From the NCBI GenBank assembly GCA_021234155.1, contig JAJEKV010000400.1:172784-236783 (forward strand): a stretch of DNA of 64,000 nucleotides, in the 5' to 3' direction. Origin of the DNA: Isoetes taiwanensis. Its lineage: Eukaryota > Streptophyta > Lycopodiopsida > Isoetales > Isoetaceae. Under the pieces are notes generated by a model. The model did no database searches, was not told the origin of the DNA, and saw only the letters and a list, made by a program, of their open reading frames with translations. Below, piece by piece: positions 1 through 10,135 of this stretch; positions within the stretch are counted from its first letter, which is position 1; the number at the start of each line of letters is the position of its first letter. Made by a program: the position numbers and the translations under genes.

Positions 1-92
1 TGATACGGGAAATCTGCATGTATACACATTGGCAATCATATGATAAAAAAAAAGAATGGCAACCATGCCATTTAACAGTAAACAAAGGCATT

Positions 93-693
93 TTATAAAA
101 AGAAAATGCATAAAAAAAAAGAAGTGAAGGAGAATCGGTCGCATAGAAACGGGACCACGAGATCACAAGGAAAGGTTGGACTACGAATTTGATGGAGGCA
201 CCACATTTCTGTAGCTTCAAATAGACACACTCCATATGCCCTGCGGTTGTTTGCGAATTTCTTTGCCCATTCCAAAACCTCCCCGATCCACCCGAAATGC
301 CCATTCAATAAAACCGCAATGGTCTCCTTATTGAAGCCGCAATGAATAACCTTGTGAGACATAACTTCAACTTCGTGGTCTCCCCGGCTGGACAGTGGGA
401 GATGAAAACTCGCTTTCTTCTTGCTCCGCCGTAAAAGCGTCTTCTTGATTTTCTGAAAAATATTCTCTCTAAAGGCGACAGCGGGTCACTAAACCGGCAG
501 AGAATCCCCACTTCTTTGTCCGGAAGAACCTCATCCTTTGGAGGTAGGCGGGTATCATGGTGAGAATAGTAGGGCTTTCGGAGGAAGATGAAGATGTGGT
601 GGGTGGAGTTTGATAGGGACTTCAAGAAGAGGAACTCGAAGAAGAGGAGGATCGGCTTGGAGAGCGTTGGCGCCTTGGTTCACGACTCTCCAT
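93..693 (-). pseudogene. Broken coding remnant, unknown protein
   Basis: The minus strand reads as one protein-like stretch cut by stops and frame changes. It opens with a Met, an Arg/Pro/Ser-rich start (MESREPRRQRSPSRS) and a serine run, then hits a stop. An acidic piece (about 240 to 480) follows in the same frame after further stops, and a cleaner 89-residue piece (93-362) contains GHFGWIGEVLEWAKKFANN and RAYGVCLFEA. I do not recognise the family. The Trp- and Lys-rich final piece looks like a real folded segment rather than chance translation. At least three disruptions argue against a working gene. It could also be transposon-borne coding sequence. Confidence 0.3.
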
Positions 694-1373
694 ATTGTTG
701 AAGGGGCTTGCATGCAAGAGTTGGAGGGAGCTTAGTAGCCTTTTACGAATTTGGATGGCTGTGACTAGAAGGCAATATTTAATGCTAAAATAATAGGGCT
801 GTACAACTTCTTTAATATTTAAGAATCTTGGATGATTTTGTGACGGTTCAAAAAAAAGAAATTTTAAAAGCAAATGGCGAAAAACGAACCTTTATTCCTT
901 GTTTTTGGCAAAGAAGTTTGGCAATTTCGAGCAAGGTCTCCTTTGTCATTTCACATATGCTTTGAGTCATTGCGACCATTGACTCGCAATTTTCGGTTGT
1001 TTGCGGATCTTATTGTTTCCAATTCCCGACCAACTCAATTTTTCTTGCACTTTCTTCTTTCGGAAAATCTAATTTCTTCACCTCTCGTGTCCCCAAATGT
1101 GCTTGCCATCGTGATATTCCCATTGCAATGTCCTCACCTATTTGCAACCTTTGGACTTCTTTCTACTTGTAGGTTTTCCACAAACTCGGTGATTACATCT
1201 TTTGTGATCTAGGACTTGAAGAATGCATGCGGTTTCTCGTGGGTGTCCTATTGATTGGAATTTCGGCATCTTTGGAATGCTTGGATTTCCGTGTTAACAT
1301 CATTGTTTGAATTGGGTGGATCAGCAAATTGGTCTTCAAATCTTTGCATCTGTTCCAGGTTTCAAAAAAACTG

Positions 1374-1840
1374 TCATTCATGAAAGATTCTAAGTAATTG
1401 GCATGCAAGTCTGCGCCTCGAAAGCTTCATTGCCAAATTCACCATCATCACCAAAGGCACTGGTATTGGATTATCGGAGGTAACACCATATTTAACTTCT
1501 TCCATTACGTCATACCAACGCCAACTTGATGGTTCGAGAACACGTATGGCTACAAGCCTCCTTCTCATCTTTAAATTTAGCTTGCAACTTATCCCATTTG
1601 TTCTTTAGTTGTCACCGAGCTCCACTAAACCCCAACAAAGGGCTGCAATTTCATCATAATTTCCCTCCAGCGTGTGTTGGAGAGGTTGAGGGTGCCTCAG
1701 GTTACCAATTTCATCTCGTTTGGAGATTGAGGAATGTGGAGACACCACGTCCATTACCACCGAGGGGACTTCCTATTCTTTGTGTCTATCACTTTCGAAT
1801 TTTCTGCTCATGCACAACAATAGCCAAAGCGTAATCAGTA
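1374..1840 (-). pseudogene. Trihelix/Myb-SANT-like DNA-binding domain remnant
   Basis: Minus-strand frames contain, in order, a segment ending VHEQKIRK, then KNKWDKLQAKFKDEKEA, and after a frame change EPSSWRWYDVMEEVKYG. The pattern of a Trp-containing KxKWDxLQxxFK helix followed by SxWxWxDVMEE is typical of plant trihelix or Myb/SANT-like domains. Such domains occur in GT-type transcription factors and in the accessory protein of PIF/Harbinger transposons. Several stops and frame shifts separate the pieces, so this is a relic. Whether it came from a host factor or a transposon cannot be told here. Sequence down to about 910 on the same strand reads as low-quality protein with many stops. Confidence 0.35.
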
Positions 1841-2487
1841 TCTAAAGATTCACTCACAATATTGGAGGATGCGAATTTATTTGAATACACGCTTGGATCT
1901 CTTTTTCTTTTTTTGTCTTGAAGAGGGAATTGGCCTGGAATTAGTCTCCAATTGCACATCCATGGAGATCGGCTGTCATTTTCGGGTCCTTCTTGGTGCC
2001 ATTTTTCAATCCAGAGGAGGCACGAAAGGCTTCTTGGTTCTTGGCAAAAGCGGATGAGAGGCCTTAGACATCCGAATCAATTAATTGATTGGGAATAAGG
2101 GCGACATAAAAGGAAATTGACGATCAGAAATTAATGAGCGAATGCACAAAAACATAATGAAAATACTGCGTGTGTCGGATGAATACACGGATCGTGTCGG
2201 CTATTTGCTTTGAGGAATTGGATACTTGGAGCAAAATTTGACCTTGAAGATCAAAAGGGAAATGGCGCCCGGTATTGGGTATGGGAAACATTTCGGGGCG
2301 TTTTTTAGATAGCGAAAATTAAGGCTAATTGTTTGGTTAGTGGGCAATAAGGCCCTAACTTGTTAGGGGCGAATCATCTCGAGGTGAGAGTTGGGTTTCC
2401 CACTCTCACCCATCTCTCCATCTCTCCCCATCTCTCATCTCTACCATTATTCTCTCCTCGTCATCTCTAAGTCAAGTATGTGGCCAA

Positions 2488-2729
<242 letters not shown>

Positions 2730-2762
<33 letters not shown>
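2730..2762. repeat. (CT)n tail of SINE-like fragment
   Basis: A tract of about 16 CT units directly follows GTAAAAATACAT and ends at GTGTGTGG, where a LINE fragment begins. It is read as the tail of the preceding fragment. Confidence 0.9.
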
Positions 2763-2763
<1 letters not shown>

Positions 2764-2769
<6 letters not shown>

Positions 2770-2845
2770 GAAATTGAAGGCTCGGATGACCAAGCCCTAC
2801 CACCTTGTGCTATGAAACTGAGAGAGCAAAGGGTGGTATATCTAG
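2764..2845 (+). repeat. Direct duplicate of internal LINE sequence
   Basis: This about 80-bp block (from GTGTGGAAATTGAAGG to GAGAGCAAAGGGTGG) repeats the LINE coding sequence at about 3198-3273, with a few small differences. It is fused directly to reverse-transcriptase sequence starting at about 2846 (YLGLLVDQSSEME in translation). A downstream piece placed upstream in the same orientation suggests template switching during reverse transcription, or a later local duplication. Confidence 0.75.
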
Positions 2846-3917
2846 GCCTACTAGTGGATCAATCTTCTGAGATGGAATAAAGGCGGTGGATCAAAGAGTT
2901 GGCCGGGGGCTAAAAGCATTGTTTGCGATGCAGAGACAATGCAAGAATGCAGACATTGTTGACTTTGGGCTAAATAAAAGATTGTTTTGCGCCTTGGTCC
3001 AACAGGCAGTGTTGTATGGATGTGCAATATGGGGACCGGGTTTATCTTTGGACAGATGGAAGAAAGTAGAAAGAGTCCTAAAGAAGTTTTTACTTGCGGA
3101 AATGGGAGTAAAGGTGCAAACGCCTTATGCTATGCTGCTTGCAGAGGCAGGTCTAATGCCATTAGAGGGTGAAGCCCTATGCCAAACAGTCGTATATGTG
3201 TGGAAATTGAAGGCTCTGGATGACCAAGCCCTACCACACGCTGCTATGAAACACAGTGAGAGCAAAGGGTGGTATGACGATTTCCTTAAATGGCTTAAAA
3301 AATGGGACATTGCTGTTGAGAATATCCCATCAGATGCATTGCAGGCAAGGCTATATGTGTGGGAAAAAGTAAAACAAAAGATGTGGAGTGGGGGCAAGCA
3401 AAAAATGGAAAATTACAGGAAATGGATGAATCCAGAGCTGACGGAGATGTCTTACCTGAGAGAAAACATTTCACTGCATAAGAGACACACAATATGCAGA
3501 ATGCGTCTCAGCTCACACCACCTAGGGATTGAGGTGGGTCGGTGGGGGGACATACCGCAAGAACTCAGGGTATGCAGAGTATGTGAGGAGAACACTCTAG
3601 AGGACGAGACTCATGTCATTTTACATTGCCCAGCATATCAAGACATAAGAGGACATCATGGATCAGTCACTACCCTTGTGGAATTCTTCAATCTACCGAA
3701 GGTGGTGGTAAATTCTAATGAGATATCCTAGAATTGAGAGAGCGGTATGTGCGGTGCAAAAACACTTTTAGAGGATTACGAGTCATATTTAGGAGAGGAA
3801 ACCGGTTCTCTCCCAACTGAGGGAGAGGCTGTATAAAATCTGTGGTGTTTTTCACAGTTTTTTCTTGTAAAAAATACGTCTCATAGACCTGATGGTCTAG
3901 TAGGCGAAAATAATCAA

Positions 3918-3920
<3 letters not shown>
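2846..3920 (+). mobile_element. 5'-truncated LINE copy 1, (TC)n-tailed
   Basis: This element keeps the end of the reverse-transcriptase domain, the downstream connection region, a C-terminal zinc motif and a 3' UTR of about 190 bp. The head of the element (endonuclease and RT catalytic part) is missing. The UTR ends with a 6-bp hairpin (TAGACC, loop TGAT, GGTCTA; 3884-3899), then AGTAGGCGAAAATAATC and the TC tract. The matching hairpin region (ATAGAC..GATG..GTCT) occurs at the end of LINE copy 2. It is much less decayed than copy 2, so it is probably a younger insertion. Confidence 0.8.
2886..3731 (+). CDS. LINE ORF2 C-terminal fragment, open frame
   Basis: A 281-residue frame without stops encodes the C-terminal third of an APE-type LINE polyprotein. 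Upstream the frame is open only from 2871, after a TGA at 2868, and the first codon here is GTG, so this is a fragment and not a true start. Visible features are ALVQQAVLYGCAIWGPGLSL, the post-RT thumb or connection segment also seen in copy 2, and a zinc-knuckle-like C-x2-C-x9-H-x4-C near the end (CRVC ... ETHVILHC). No RNase H signature is evident. The intact frame over 846 bp contrasts with the shredded copy 2. The catalytic YADD box is absent here because the 5' part is lost, so the product cannot be a working reverse transcriptase. Confidence 0.8.
   Translation: MDQRVGRGLKALFAMQRQCKNADIVDFGLNKRLFCALVQQAVLYGCAIWGPGLSLDRWKKVERVLKKFLLAEMGVKVQTPYAMLLAEAGLMPLEGEALCQTVVYVWKLKALDDQALPHAAMKHSESKGWYDDFLKWLKKWDIAVENIPSDALQARLYVWEKVKQKMWSGGKQKMENYRKWMNPELTEMSYLRENISLHKRHTICRMRLSSHHLGIEVGRWGDIPQELRVCRVCEENTLEDETHVILHCPAYQDIRGHHGSVTTLVEFFNLPKVVVNSNEIS

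Positions 3921-3990
<70 letters not shown>
3921..3990. repeat. (TC)n tail of LINE copy 1
   Basis: Seventy bases of pure TC directly follow the LINE 3' UTR. The next retroelement fragment begins at its last base. Confidence 0.95.
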
Positions 3991-3993
<3 letters not shown>

Positions 3994-4060
3994 GGTGCTC
4001 CTTGAAGAGGGCGTCGTGTATGTCCTAAAGAATGCGGGCTTGTGCTACAGCGTAAAAATA

Positions 4061-4062
<2 letters not shown>
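3991..4062 (+). mobile_element. Short SINE-like 3' fragment
   Basis: The 72 bp from ATTGGTGCTCCTTGAAGAGG to GCGTAAAAATACA are a shorter, diverged copy of the 3' part of 2594-2729. They sit between two TC tracts and end in the same GTAAAAATACAT box, immediately before a new (CT)n tail. No promoter boxes are present. Confidence 0.5.

Positions 4063-4114
<52 letters not shown>
4063..4114. repeat. (TC)n tract between SINE-like fragment and SINE
   Basis: A 52-bp pure TC tract. It is the tail of the fragment at 3991-4062, and the point where the full-length SINE starts. Confidence 0.95.
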
Positions 4115-4118
<4 letters not shown>

Positions 4119-4323
4119 GCGTCGGGCATTTGGTCTAGTGGTAACACACTAGTTCCTTAGCAATGTGGTCTCGAGTTCGAGGCTCGATCCACTTTCGGTC
4201 TTGTTGGGGTCAAATCCTAACAATGCGCAATGTAGGTAGTTGGGGGGCCCAACCGAGCAATGTAGTGTGGTGTGTGGTCACATATCAGGTTGGATCTTTG
4301 CCTAGTGGTGTGACGTTAAAATA
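4115..4323 (+). mobile_element. tRNA-derived SINE
   Basis: The head looks like a tRNA gene with an internal RNA polymerase III promoter. An A-box-like TTGGTCTAGTGG lies at 4130-4141 and a B-box-like AGTTCGAGGCT at 4174-4184, about 32 bp apart, which is normal spacing. The tRNA-like part is followed by an unrelated body containing GGGTCAAATCCTAACAATG and by a 3' end with GGATCTTTGCCTAGTGG and GACGTTAAAATAC. The tail is (CTAT)n grading into (TC)n. At about 210 bp plus tail it has normal plant SINE size. It starts right after a TC tract, and LINE copy 2 starts right after its tail. It is not a functional tRNA gene, since no clover-leaf can be completed. Confidence 0.8.
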
Positions 4324-4342
4324 CTATCTATCTATCTATCTA

Positions 4343-4376
<34 letters not shown>

Positions 4377-4385
4377 TCTCTCTCT
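4324..4385. repeat. (CTAT)n(TC)n SINE tail
   Basis: About five CTAT units are followed by TC repeats with one interrupting TATC. LINE copy 2 begins immediately after. The mixed unit suggests that slippage has changed the repeat type. Confidence 0.93.
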
Positions 4386-4488
4386 AAATGAAGGAAGCAA
4401 GAAAGGAGGGAAAAAAAGGTTTCTTGGAGAGGGGACAAGGTGGTGATCGAAAAAAATACATTTGAATAGGAACTAGAGACCATCGAGT

Positions 4489-5200
4489 CATGGCATGGAA
4501 CATTAACCATTTGACCAAACAAAAAAGTTGAGACTATGTATGGATGTTCTAGCATCAATCGACATGGTATTTTCTCAGAAACTTGGGAGCATGAAGAAAG
4601 TGGTTTCTGGGAGATTCAAGGTTTTAGTGTTGTACACTCGGTATGGAACAAAAAAAGGATGGGTAGAAGAGGATACGATTGGGATTGCTTGTTACATTAA
4701 AAAAGAAATGGCACACTTGGCTAAGGTGATAAAAAAAGGGAATCTAAACAATATATTTGGGTGGAGTTGCGACGGAAACAGAAAAATCTTCTTTGGCCGG
4801 ATGCTATTTCCCACCATTAAAAAGAAGCACATACCAAAAGTACAATTTGGATACAGACGATCCGTTCCAAGAACTAGAGCGAGACAGTTTGGGCCTTATG
4901 GGTTTAGGGGATATTGTCTTAATCGGGGATTTTAATGGTAGAACGGCGGGAAGCAAGCATCAATGGTTAGTAACGCGGGGATCCCATCTAGATGGATCAA
5001 CTTCGAGGCTCATGAGCCGGAGCTTTGGGTGGAAGCGTTAGCTTCCATGGATGAAGCAAGTGGCCTACTCCTATGGGAACGCATGTCTTGAATATGTCTT
5101 TGTAGTTTGGACCCGCTTATTTATAATGGCATTAGAAGTTTCTCCGCACGCAACCGATGTACATCACGGGGAAAAAGTATTGTAGATTACTTTATTGCAT
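4489..5200 (+). pseudogene. LINE APE-type endonuclease domain, broken
   Basis: Translation in shifting frames gives MAWNINHLTKQK at the start, ASIDMVF followed by a degraded ETWEHEE-like stretch, then CYFPPLKRSTY and VLIGDFNGRTA (about 4915-4945). WN-IN, the Q/ETW box and GDFN are conserved landmarks of LINE endonucleases, which nick target DNA and create the primer for reverse transcription. Frame changes occur near 4560, 4600 and 4760, so no active enzyme can be made. The downstream part to about 5200 is poorly readable. Confidence 0.7.
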
Positions 5201-5959
5201 CGTAACGGTTTATAGAACAAAAGTTCGTGGATTTGTACATTAGGAAGCAAGAAGTGAATCGGATCATGTACCTATAATAGCACATGTGAGGATTGCGGGA
5301 TCCACGTGAGCATCGTAACAACAAAGAGAATATGGCATACATATTAACAAATGGAAGAAATTTGAGAAATATCAGGGCATCTTGTGAAGCAAAAAGTGGC
5401 AAATGCTGACTTGGCCACAAAGTGTCGGTTGGGAAAAGTGAGGTTTGACCCACCGGCATGCTGAAGCAAAGAAAGCACATGTTTTAACTCGCCAGCGCAA
5501 GAAAAAAGGATTACCTTTGCAAAGGATGGTTTGATGAGGAATGCCAACACAAAAAGAAAACAATATAAAAGTGCTCATGGTGCGGAGCGAGTACGACTAA
5601 TCAAAGAGTTTAAAACTCACCAAATGCAAAAAAGGAATTTGTACGTCACAAACAACATGAGCTAGTTGTAGATCTTACCGAGATCCGCAAAAAATTTTGG
5701 AAACGCATGAAACGAGGCAAGCAACCAAGTGAAGACTTAAAGGTGGAAGATCTCATTGCACGCGTGAAGAAGCTTTATCACGTGAATGGCATCACACAAG
5801 AACCGAATGGTATTACAACAGATTCGGTATTCACATCGAGGATGTGCGACAAGGGCTAGAAAAGCTAGCAAATGGAAAAGCGGGCGAGATACCATGGGAA
5901 TGGTGGCGAAAACGCTCAAATGGGCAGGAGAGGGGTCCAAGGAAAAATAACGAAATGTT

Positions 5960-7095
5960 TAATGTGGCAACAAGCAAGAAGGGTTCCCAAAAACATGGCG
6001 ATCAATAGGGTGGTTCCCATACATAAGTCCGGGAAGTGAAACGGAAGCAAGTAACTATCGCGATGATTATGGTGAGCAATCTCTTCGTAAAAAACTTTTG
6101 CAACCATTGTAGAGCATAAGATAAGTGTTTGGGTGAGACGATGATGTAATGCTAAAAGGCGTGTGCTTTAGGCGAAAAAAATCCACAATAGACCATTTGG
6201 TAACATTCGGGGCTATGATGGATTCGATGAAAGGAACTTCAAAAGATTATTTGCGGGCTTTGTTGACTTTACTAAAGCATTTGATCTAGTGAGTAGAGAC
6301 AAGCCGTGGGAAAGCATGGAGCCGTAATTGATGTGCCTAGTCACCTAAGGGCAGCTTGTTGAAACCTGTTATCTGAGAAGGTGTTGGTGCAGCTCTCCTT
6401 CCCATACATTGAGAGTGTGATGAGCAGTGGAGAGTAATATAGGAGTGAAGCAGGGCTGCCCCCTATCCCCTACTATGTTTGGCATTTTATTGATGACCTA
6501 GAAAGATGGATAACCACTCTTGGGGAGGTGGCACCCAAGTAGCGAGTGGTATGCTATATGTATTCCGCTATATGCCGATGACATAGTTACGCTACTTGTG
6601 AAGAGAGAGGGGATGCAAAAACATTTAGATGTTCTAGCATCTTTTTTTGCAGACAACAGGGGATGCGGGGTAAACTTGATGAAGACCAAGATTGTGCTGA
6701 TTGGGACCCAATCGGATCATAATTTTACATTCACATACAAGGGAGGCGGTCGAAAATAACACGTACATACAAATACTTGGGGCTGATTGTAGATAAACAC
6801 CGCCGGATGGAATCAAGCGAAAGGGGAACAACGGGTAAATGGGGGGCTAAAGGCTCTATATTCGCTATATGAGAAAAAGTGCTTGAAAGCAGAAATCTGG
6901 AGATTTGAATTAAAAAAGATGCTCTTTAGAACCCTTGTACAGGCTGTAGTATTATATGGATGTGAGGTATGGGGGCCAGGGCTATCTCTAGAACTATGGC
7001 AAAAAATTGAGAAGATACAAAAGAAATTTCTACGCACTGAGCTTGGAGTCAAAGTACAAACACCATATGAGATGATGTCGAGGAATGTGGCATGA
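5960..7095 (+). pseudogene. LINE reverse transcriptase domain with YADD box, broken
   Basis: Pieces of the RT palm and fingers are legible. AINRVVPIHKSGK lies near 6000, and GVKQGCPLSPTMF near 6445-6485. LYADDIVTLL follows, with the catalytic Tyr-Ala-Asp-Asp codons at 6571-6582. After it come FFADNRGCGVNLMKTK and the continuation into VQAVVLYGCEVWGPGLSL. These are the standard LINE RT motifs in the right order. Stops and frame shifts between them show that the copy is inactive. Confidence 0.75.
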
Positions 7096-7855
7096 TGCCC
7101 TTTGGAATGTGAGGCCCCGTGCGTCGATATTTGGGATATTTAAGCAAGCTTCTGAGGTCTAGAAGAAAACAGTTATCCAAGGTTAGCATTGAGGGAAACG
7201 TTCGAGAAAGGGTGGTATGCAGATGGTTTGACCTGGATGCACAAATGGGGACTTAAGATAGAAGACCTCGGTGTTAACAAAAACAGAATTTATGAATGGG
7301 TTAAGGAGACGGACGACCGCAAGGATCTGGTATAGTCCGTGAGTGAAAATGTCACACTATAGGAGAAGATGAACCGCCCTTGCAAGAAATGAGCTATCTC
7401 AATGAGAGCATCTCCATGAGCAAGAGGCACGCCAATATGTAGAATGCGGTTGAGTGCACATCACCTAGGGGGTGGAAGTAGGACGATGGTACAATATACC
7501 ACGGGAATACCGAACGTGTGGGATGTGTGGAGCAGATCGGTAGAAGATGAAGAACATGCAATCATTCATTGCCCAAAGATACCAAACTCGAGGGATGCCC
7601 CTTGGCATACACATAACAAAGATGCAACTTTTTTGATATGCCGGCTACAATAGAGGGTAGCTTCTAATCGATTTGATCTGCGATGAGAGAGGGAATTAAG
7701 GCTATAGAAATGTATTTGACAGACTTGAGGAAAGAGAGGAAAGTGATGACGATCCTCATGAGGGGTTGTCGATGATAACTAGAATCCTATATTATGTAAT
7801 TGGTCTTATAGACACGATGGTCTCAAAAGACGCAAAATAAAAACACATCACTTCT

Positions 7856-7860
<5 letters not shown>

Positions 7861-7933
<73 letters not shown>
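7861..7933. repeat. (CT)n tail of LINE copy 2
   Basis: A 73-bp pure CT tract follows the LINE 3' UTR, with a short transition (CACTTCTCTCTT) before it. It closes the chain of TC-tailed elements. Confidence 0.95.
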
Positions 7934-7936
<3 letters not shown>

Positions 7937-8288
7937 ACATTTTCTCCAACTTTGATATCTCTTTCATATCTGAATATATCTCTTCTCGAGTTTTGCAACT
8001 TTTTGATATAAACGCAGTTGTAATCTTTAGATTTGGGGTTTGATATAAGTCGTGGTAATACACAATAGGAGAGGATAAATGATGTCATCACAATACCTTT
8101 GGGGAAGGGCTTCAGATATCCTTGGCACCGGATGTACAAAGCAGGTGACCGGGGGTTTAGGATTGAACACCGTGGTTCAAAAAGGGGTCCACAAATCCGT
8201 GTATTGTCCAAAAATAATGAAATTGTGCTTCTTTACTTGTACTTGACTTTTGAATTAAATAAAGGCTGATGTCCTTCAAAAAAAAAAA
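7934..8288 (+). mobile_element. Possible poly(A)-tailed retroelement 3' fragment
   Basis: About 350 bp end in AATTAAATAAAGGCTGATG, TCCTTC and an 11-base A run (8278-8288). The arrangement of an AATAAA-like signal followed within 20 bp by a genomic A run resembles a LINE or retrocopy 3' end. A similar ending (GATGAATAAAAA, GTACATCCTT, A run) occurs at 31505-31541. No coding sequence is recognised, so the assignment rests on the tail alone. Confidence 0.35.
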
Positions 8289-9640
8289 GCTTCAAACTTT
8301 GTTCAATCAAGCTCCTACTAGATTACTTTTACATTTTAAATGAAGTTTTTAATTGCAAATTAAAAGGAGGACCTAACATCATATTGTCTCAACCTATTTC
8401 AAGTATAGTAGGGAACTTAAACACTCAACTTTACATGGCTTGTGAATCTAGCATTGTATTTGAAGCAACAAAGATGCCATTTAGATAGGTTTGGCTCTGA
8501 TGCATTTTGTTTTAATCTATTGCAATTCTAGATGGATTGCGTGGAGGTACTTTGTTCTTTGCAGATGCACATAATTGTGGTCTAGGCCAAGCAAAAATCA
8601 AGTGATATTTCAAATGTTCATTCAAGATAAGCGGTGCAAACGCCTTTGTGATTCATTGATTACATATTATTGGCCTCGGACTCATTAATTTGTAGCTTTC
8701 TTTGGAGTTTAGAAGGGAATCAAGAAGCATCTTTGCCAATATCACATGCTACCATGAAGTTTCGCGAGTTCTATGTTAGAGGGAGTAATTTTATCAAGAA
8801 ACGTAGTAGAGGTTGACTTTCCTTTCTTTATGAGTGATATTGTAGATGCAAACATGTGATTTGTGGGGACATCTTTTTATGGCATAGTTATCGGGACCCT
8901 ATTCAACATCTATCAGGCATTTCAAGGACTTGAACGTACATTTCGATTTGATTGTTACCGGGAATACCGTTCCCATTGTTTGGAACGTTGTTCCAGATTT
9001 AAAAAAAAAAAAAAAAAAAAAAAAACATTTCAACGTTAAGAATTATTTTTCCTTTTTAATTGCAACTTTATTTTTGCTGGTTTTTTGGTCAAATCAACAC
9101 TTGAATGGAGGATCGCCAAGTCAATTGGAAAAATATAGTTTCTAAAAGTAAGGATGATGCATTGAACACATTAAGCATTTGAGCAACACAATGGGTTTGA
9201 AATTTAACAATAACCATAGAATTTCTCAGATATTTTTACACCTATATTTAGCATTAGGGGCATATAAGATCACTTTTAAATCATTCAGATTGGAACAAGC
9301 AACCATTTGCTACTACTTTTAGTGTTTGTTCGCTTCCACCGAAGTGTTTAATTCCCATTTTAAACTCTACTGTAGTTATACAAGATTAATAAACGTAAAT
9401 ATCTATTATGTTGCTAAAATTACACGCCTAATATATAATTTTACTATGTATATAACATCTAGTATGTCATTCACTAATCATAATCAATTGTAAAACCAAC
9501 CAACAAATGAGTAGTGAGTGAGCTACATAATCTTGTCTTGCAAATATTTCCTCATATAATTTTTTTTTTTTTTCATTTTAAGTGTTCTATGATGTTCCCC
9601 CTAACGCCAAGAAGATTTTACATAATTTAAAATGTGAATG
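8289..9640. other. Intergenic AT-rich DNA
   Basis: Apart from the hAT-like relic and short A or T runs (9001-9025, 9560-9573), I see no coding frame or repeat I can name. Confidence 0.5.
8883..9025 (+). mobile_element. Diverged hAT-like terminus relic
   Basis: CATAGTTATCGGGACC at 8883 and GTTACCGGGAATACCG near 8957, followed by CATTGTTTGGAACGTTG, resemble the left end of the hAT-like element at 12478. That end has CATAGTTACCCGGAACG and repeated GGAACG. A 25-base A run ends the block. No matching right end was found, so this is a partial relic at best. Confidence 0.3.
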
Positions 9641-9643
9641 TTA
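9641..9643. repeat. Left TSD (TTA) of CACTA element
   Basis: TTA directly precedes CACTATAAGAG and is matched by TTA directly after the right end at 19125-19127. CACTA transposons generate 3-bp target duplications. Confidence 0.7.
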
Positions 9644-9656
9644 CACTATAAGAGGA

Positions 9657-10135
9657 AGGGGTATTAGAGTCGCTTTTAGCCGTAATCTTTAGTTATAAAA
9701 CTTAGACGTAAAATAATAGAAAAAACCCTTGAACCGACGTTATGGATGACGCTTACAATCGACTTTCTAACGCTCGGGCCGCTTAAACGCCGTAATTAGC
9801 CGCATTTAGAGTCAGCTTTGCAGCGCATAGAGTCATAATTAGAGTCAACCGTAGTGTTAGAATTAGAGGTAACTCTAGCATCAAAGATTAGAGTCAACCG
9901 TAGTGTTAGAATTAGATTCAACTTTTTTACCATCACAATTAGAGTCAAGATTAGAGTCACAATTAAAGTCAATCATAATGTTAGAACTAGAGTCAACTCT
10001 ACCATCACAATTAGAGTCTAAATTTAGACAAACTTTTAGCATCGCTTTGAGGATCAAAAGTAGAGTCGACCGAGTTTCTTTAGCATTAAATTAAAGTCAG
10101 CCACTTTGACAATTAGAGTCGGGCTTCTAATGTCG
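9657..10135. repeat. Left subterminal repeat array (TAGAGTCA-type)
   Basis: Irregular copies of TTAGAGTCAACC and CATAGTGTTAG-like words recur about every 12-24 bp. The same words appear near the other end of the element, which fits CACTA subterminal transposase-binding sites. The frame through them (9903-10094) is only a translation of the repeat. Confidence 0.65.

Larger units (their letters stand above)
4386..7860 (+). mobile_element. Near full-length degenerate LINE copy 2
   Basis: All parts of an APE-type LINE appear in order, broken by many stops and frame shifts. They are an endonuclease (about 4489-5200), a reverse transcriptase (about 5960-7100), a connection region and a zinc motif (about 7490-7580). 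The 3' UTR ends with a short hairpin (AGAC, loop ACGATG, GTCT; 7810-7823), then AGACGCAAAATAAAAAC and the TC tail. Its C-terminal protein is clearly related to copy 1 (shared VLYGC, WGPGLSL, LGVKVQTPYxM). No ORF1 is seen. The element is dead, but it shows the architecture of the family. Confidence 0.8.

Noticed and set aside
4115-4190. A tRNA gene
   Set aside because: A and B boxes are present, but the acceptor and anticodon stems cannot be completed and the body continues into SINE sequence with a simple-repeat tail.
9903-10094. Small protein in the TAGAGTCA array
   Set aside because: The frame only translates the subterminal repeats (repeating LESxLESQL-type words).
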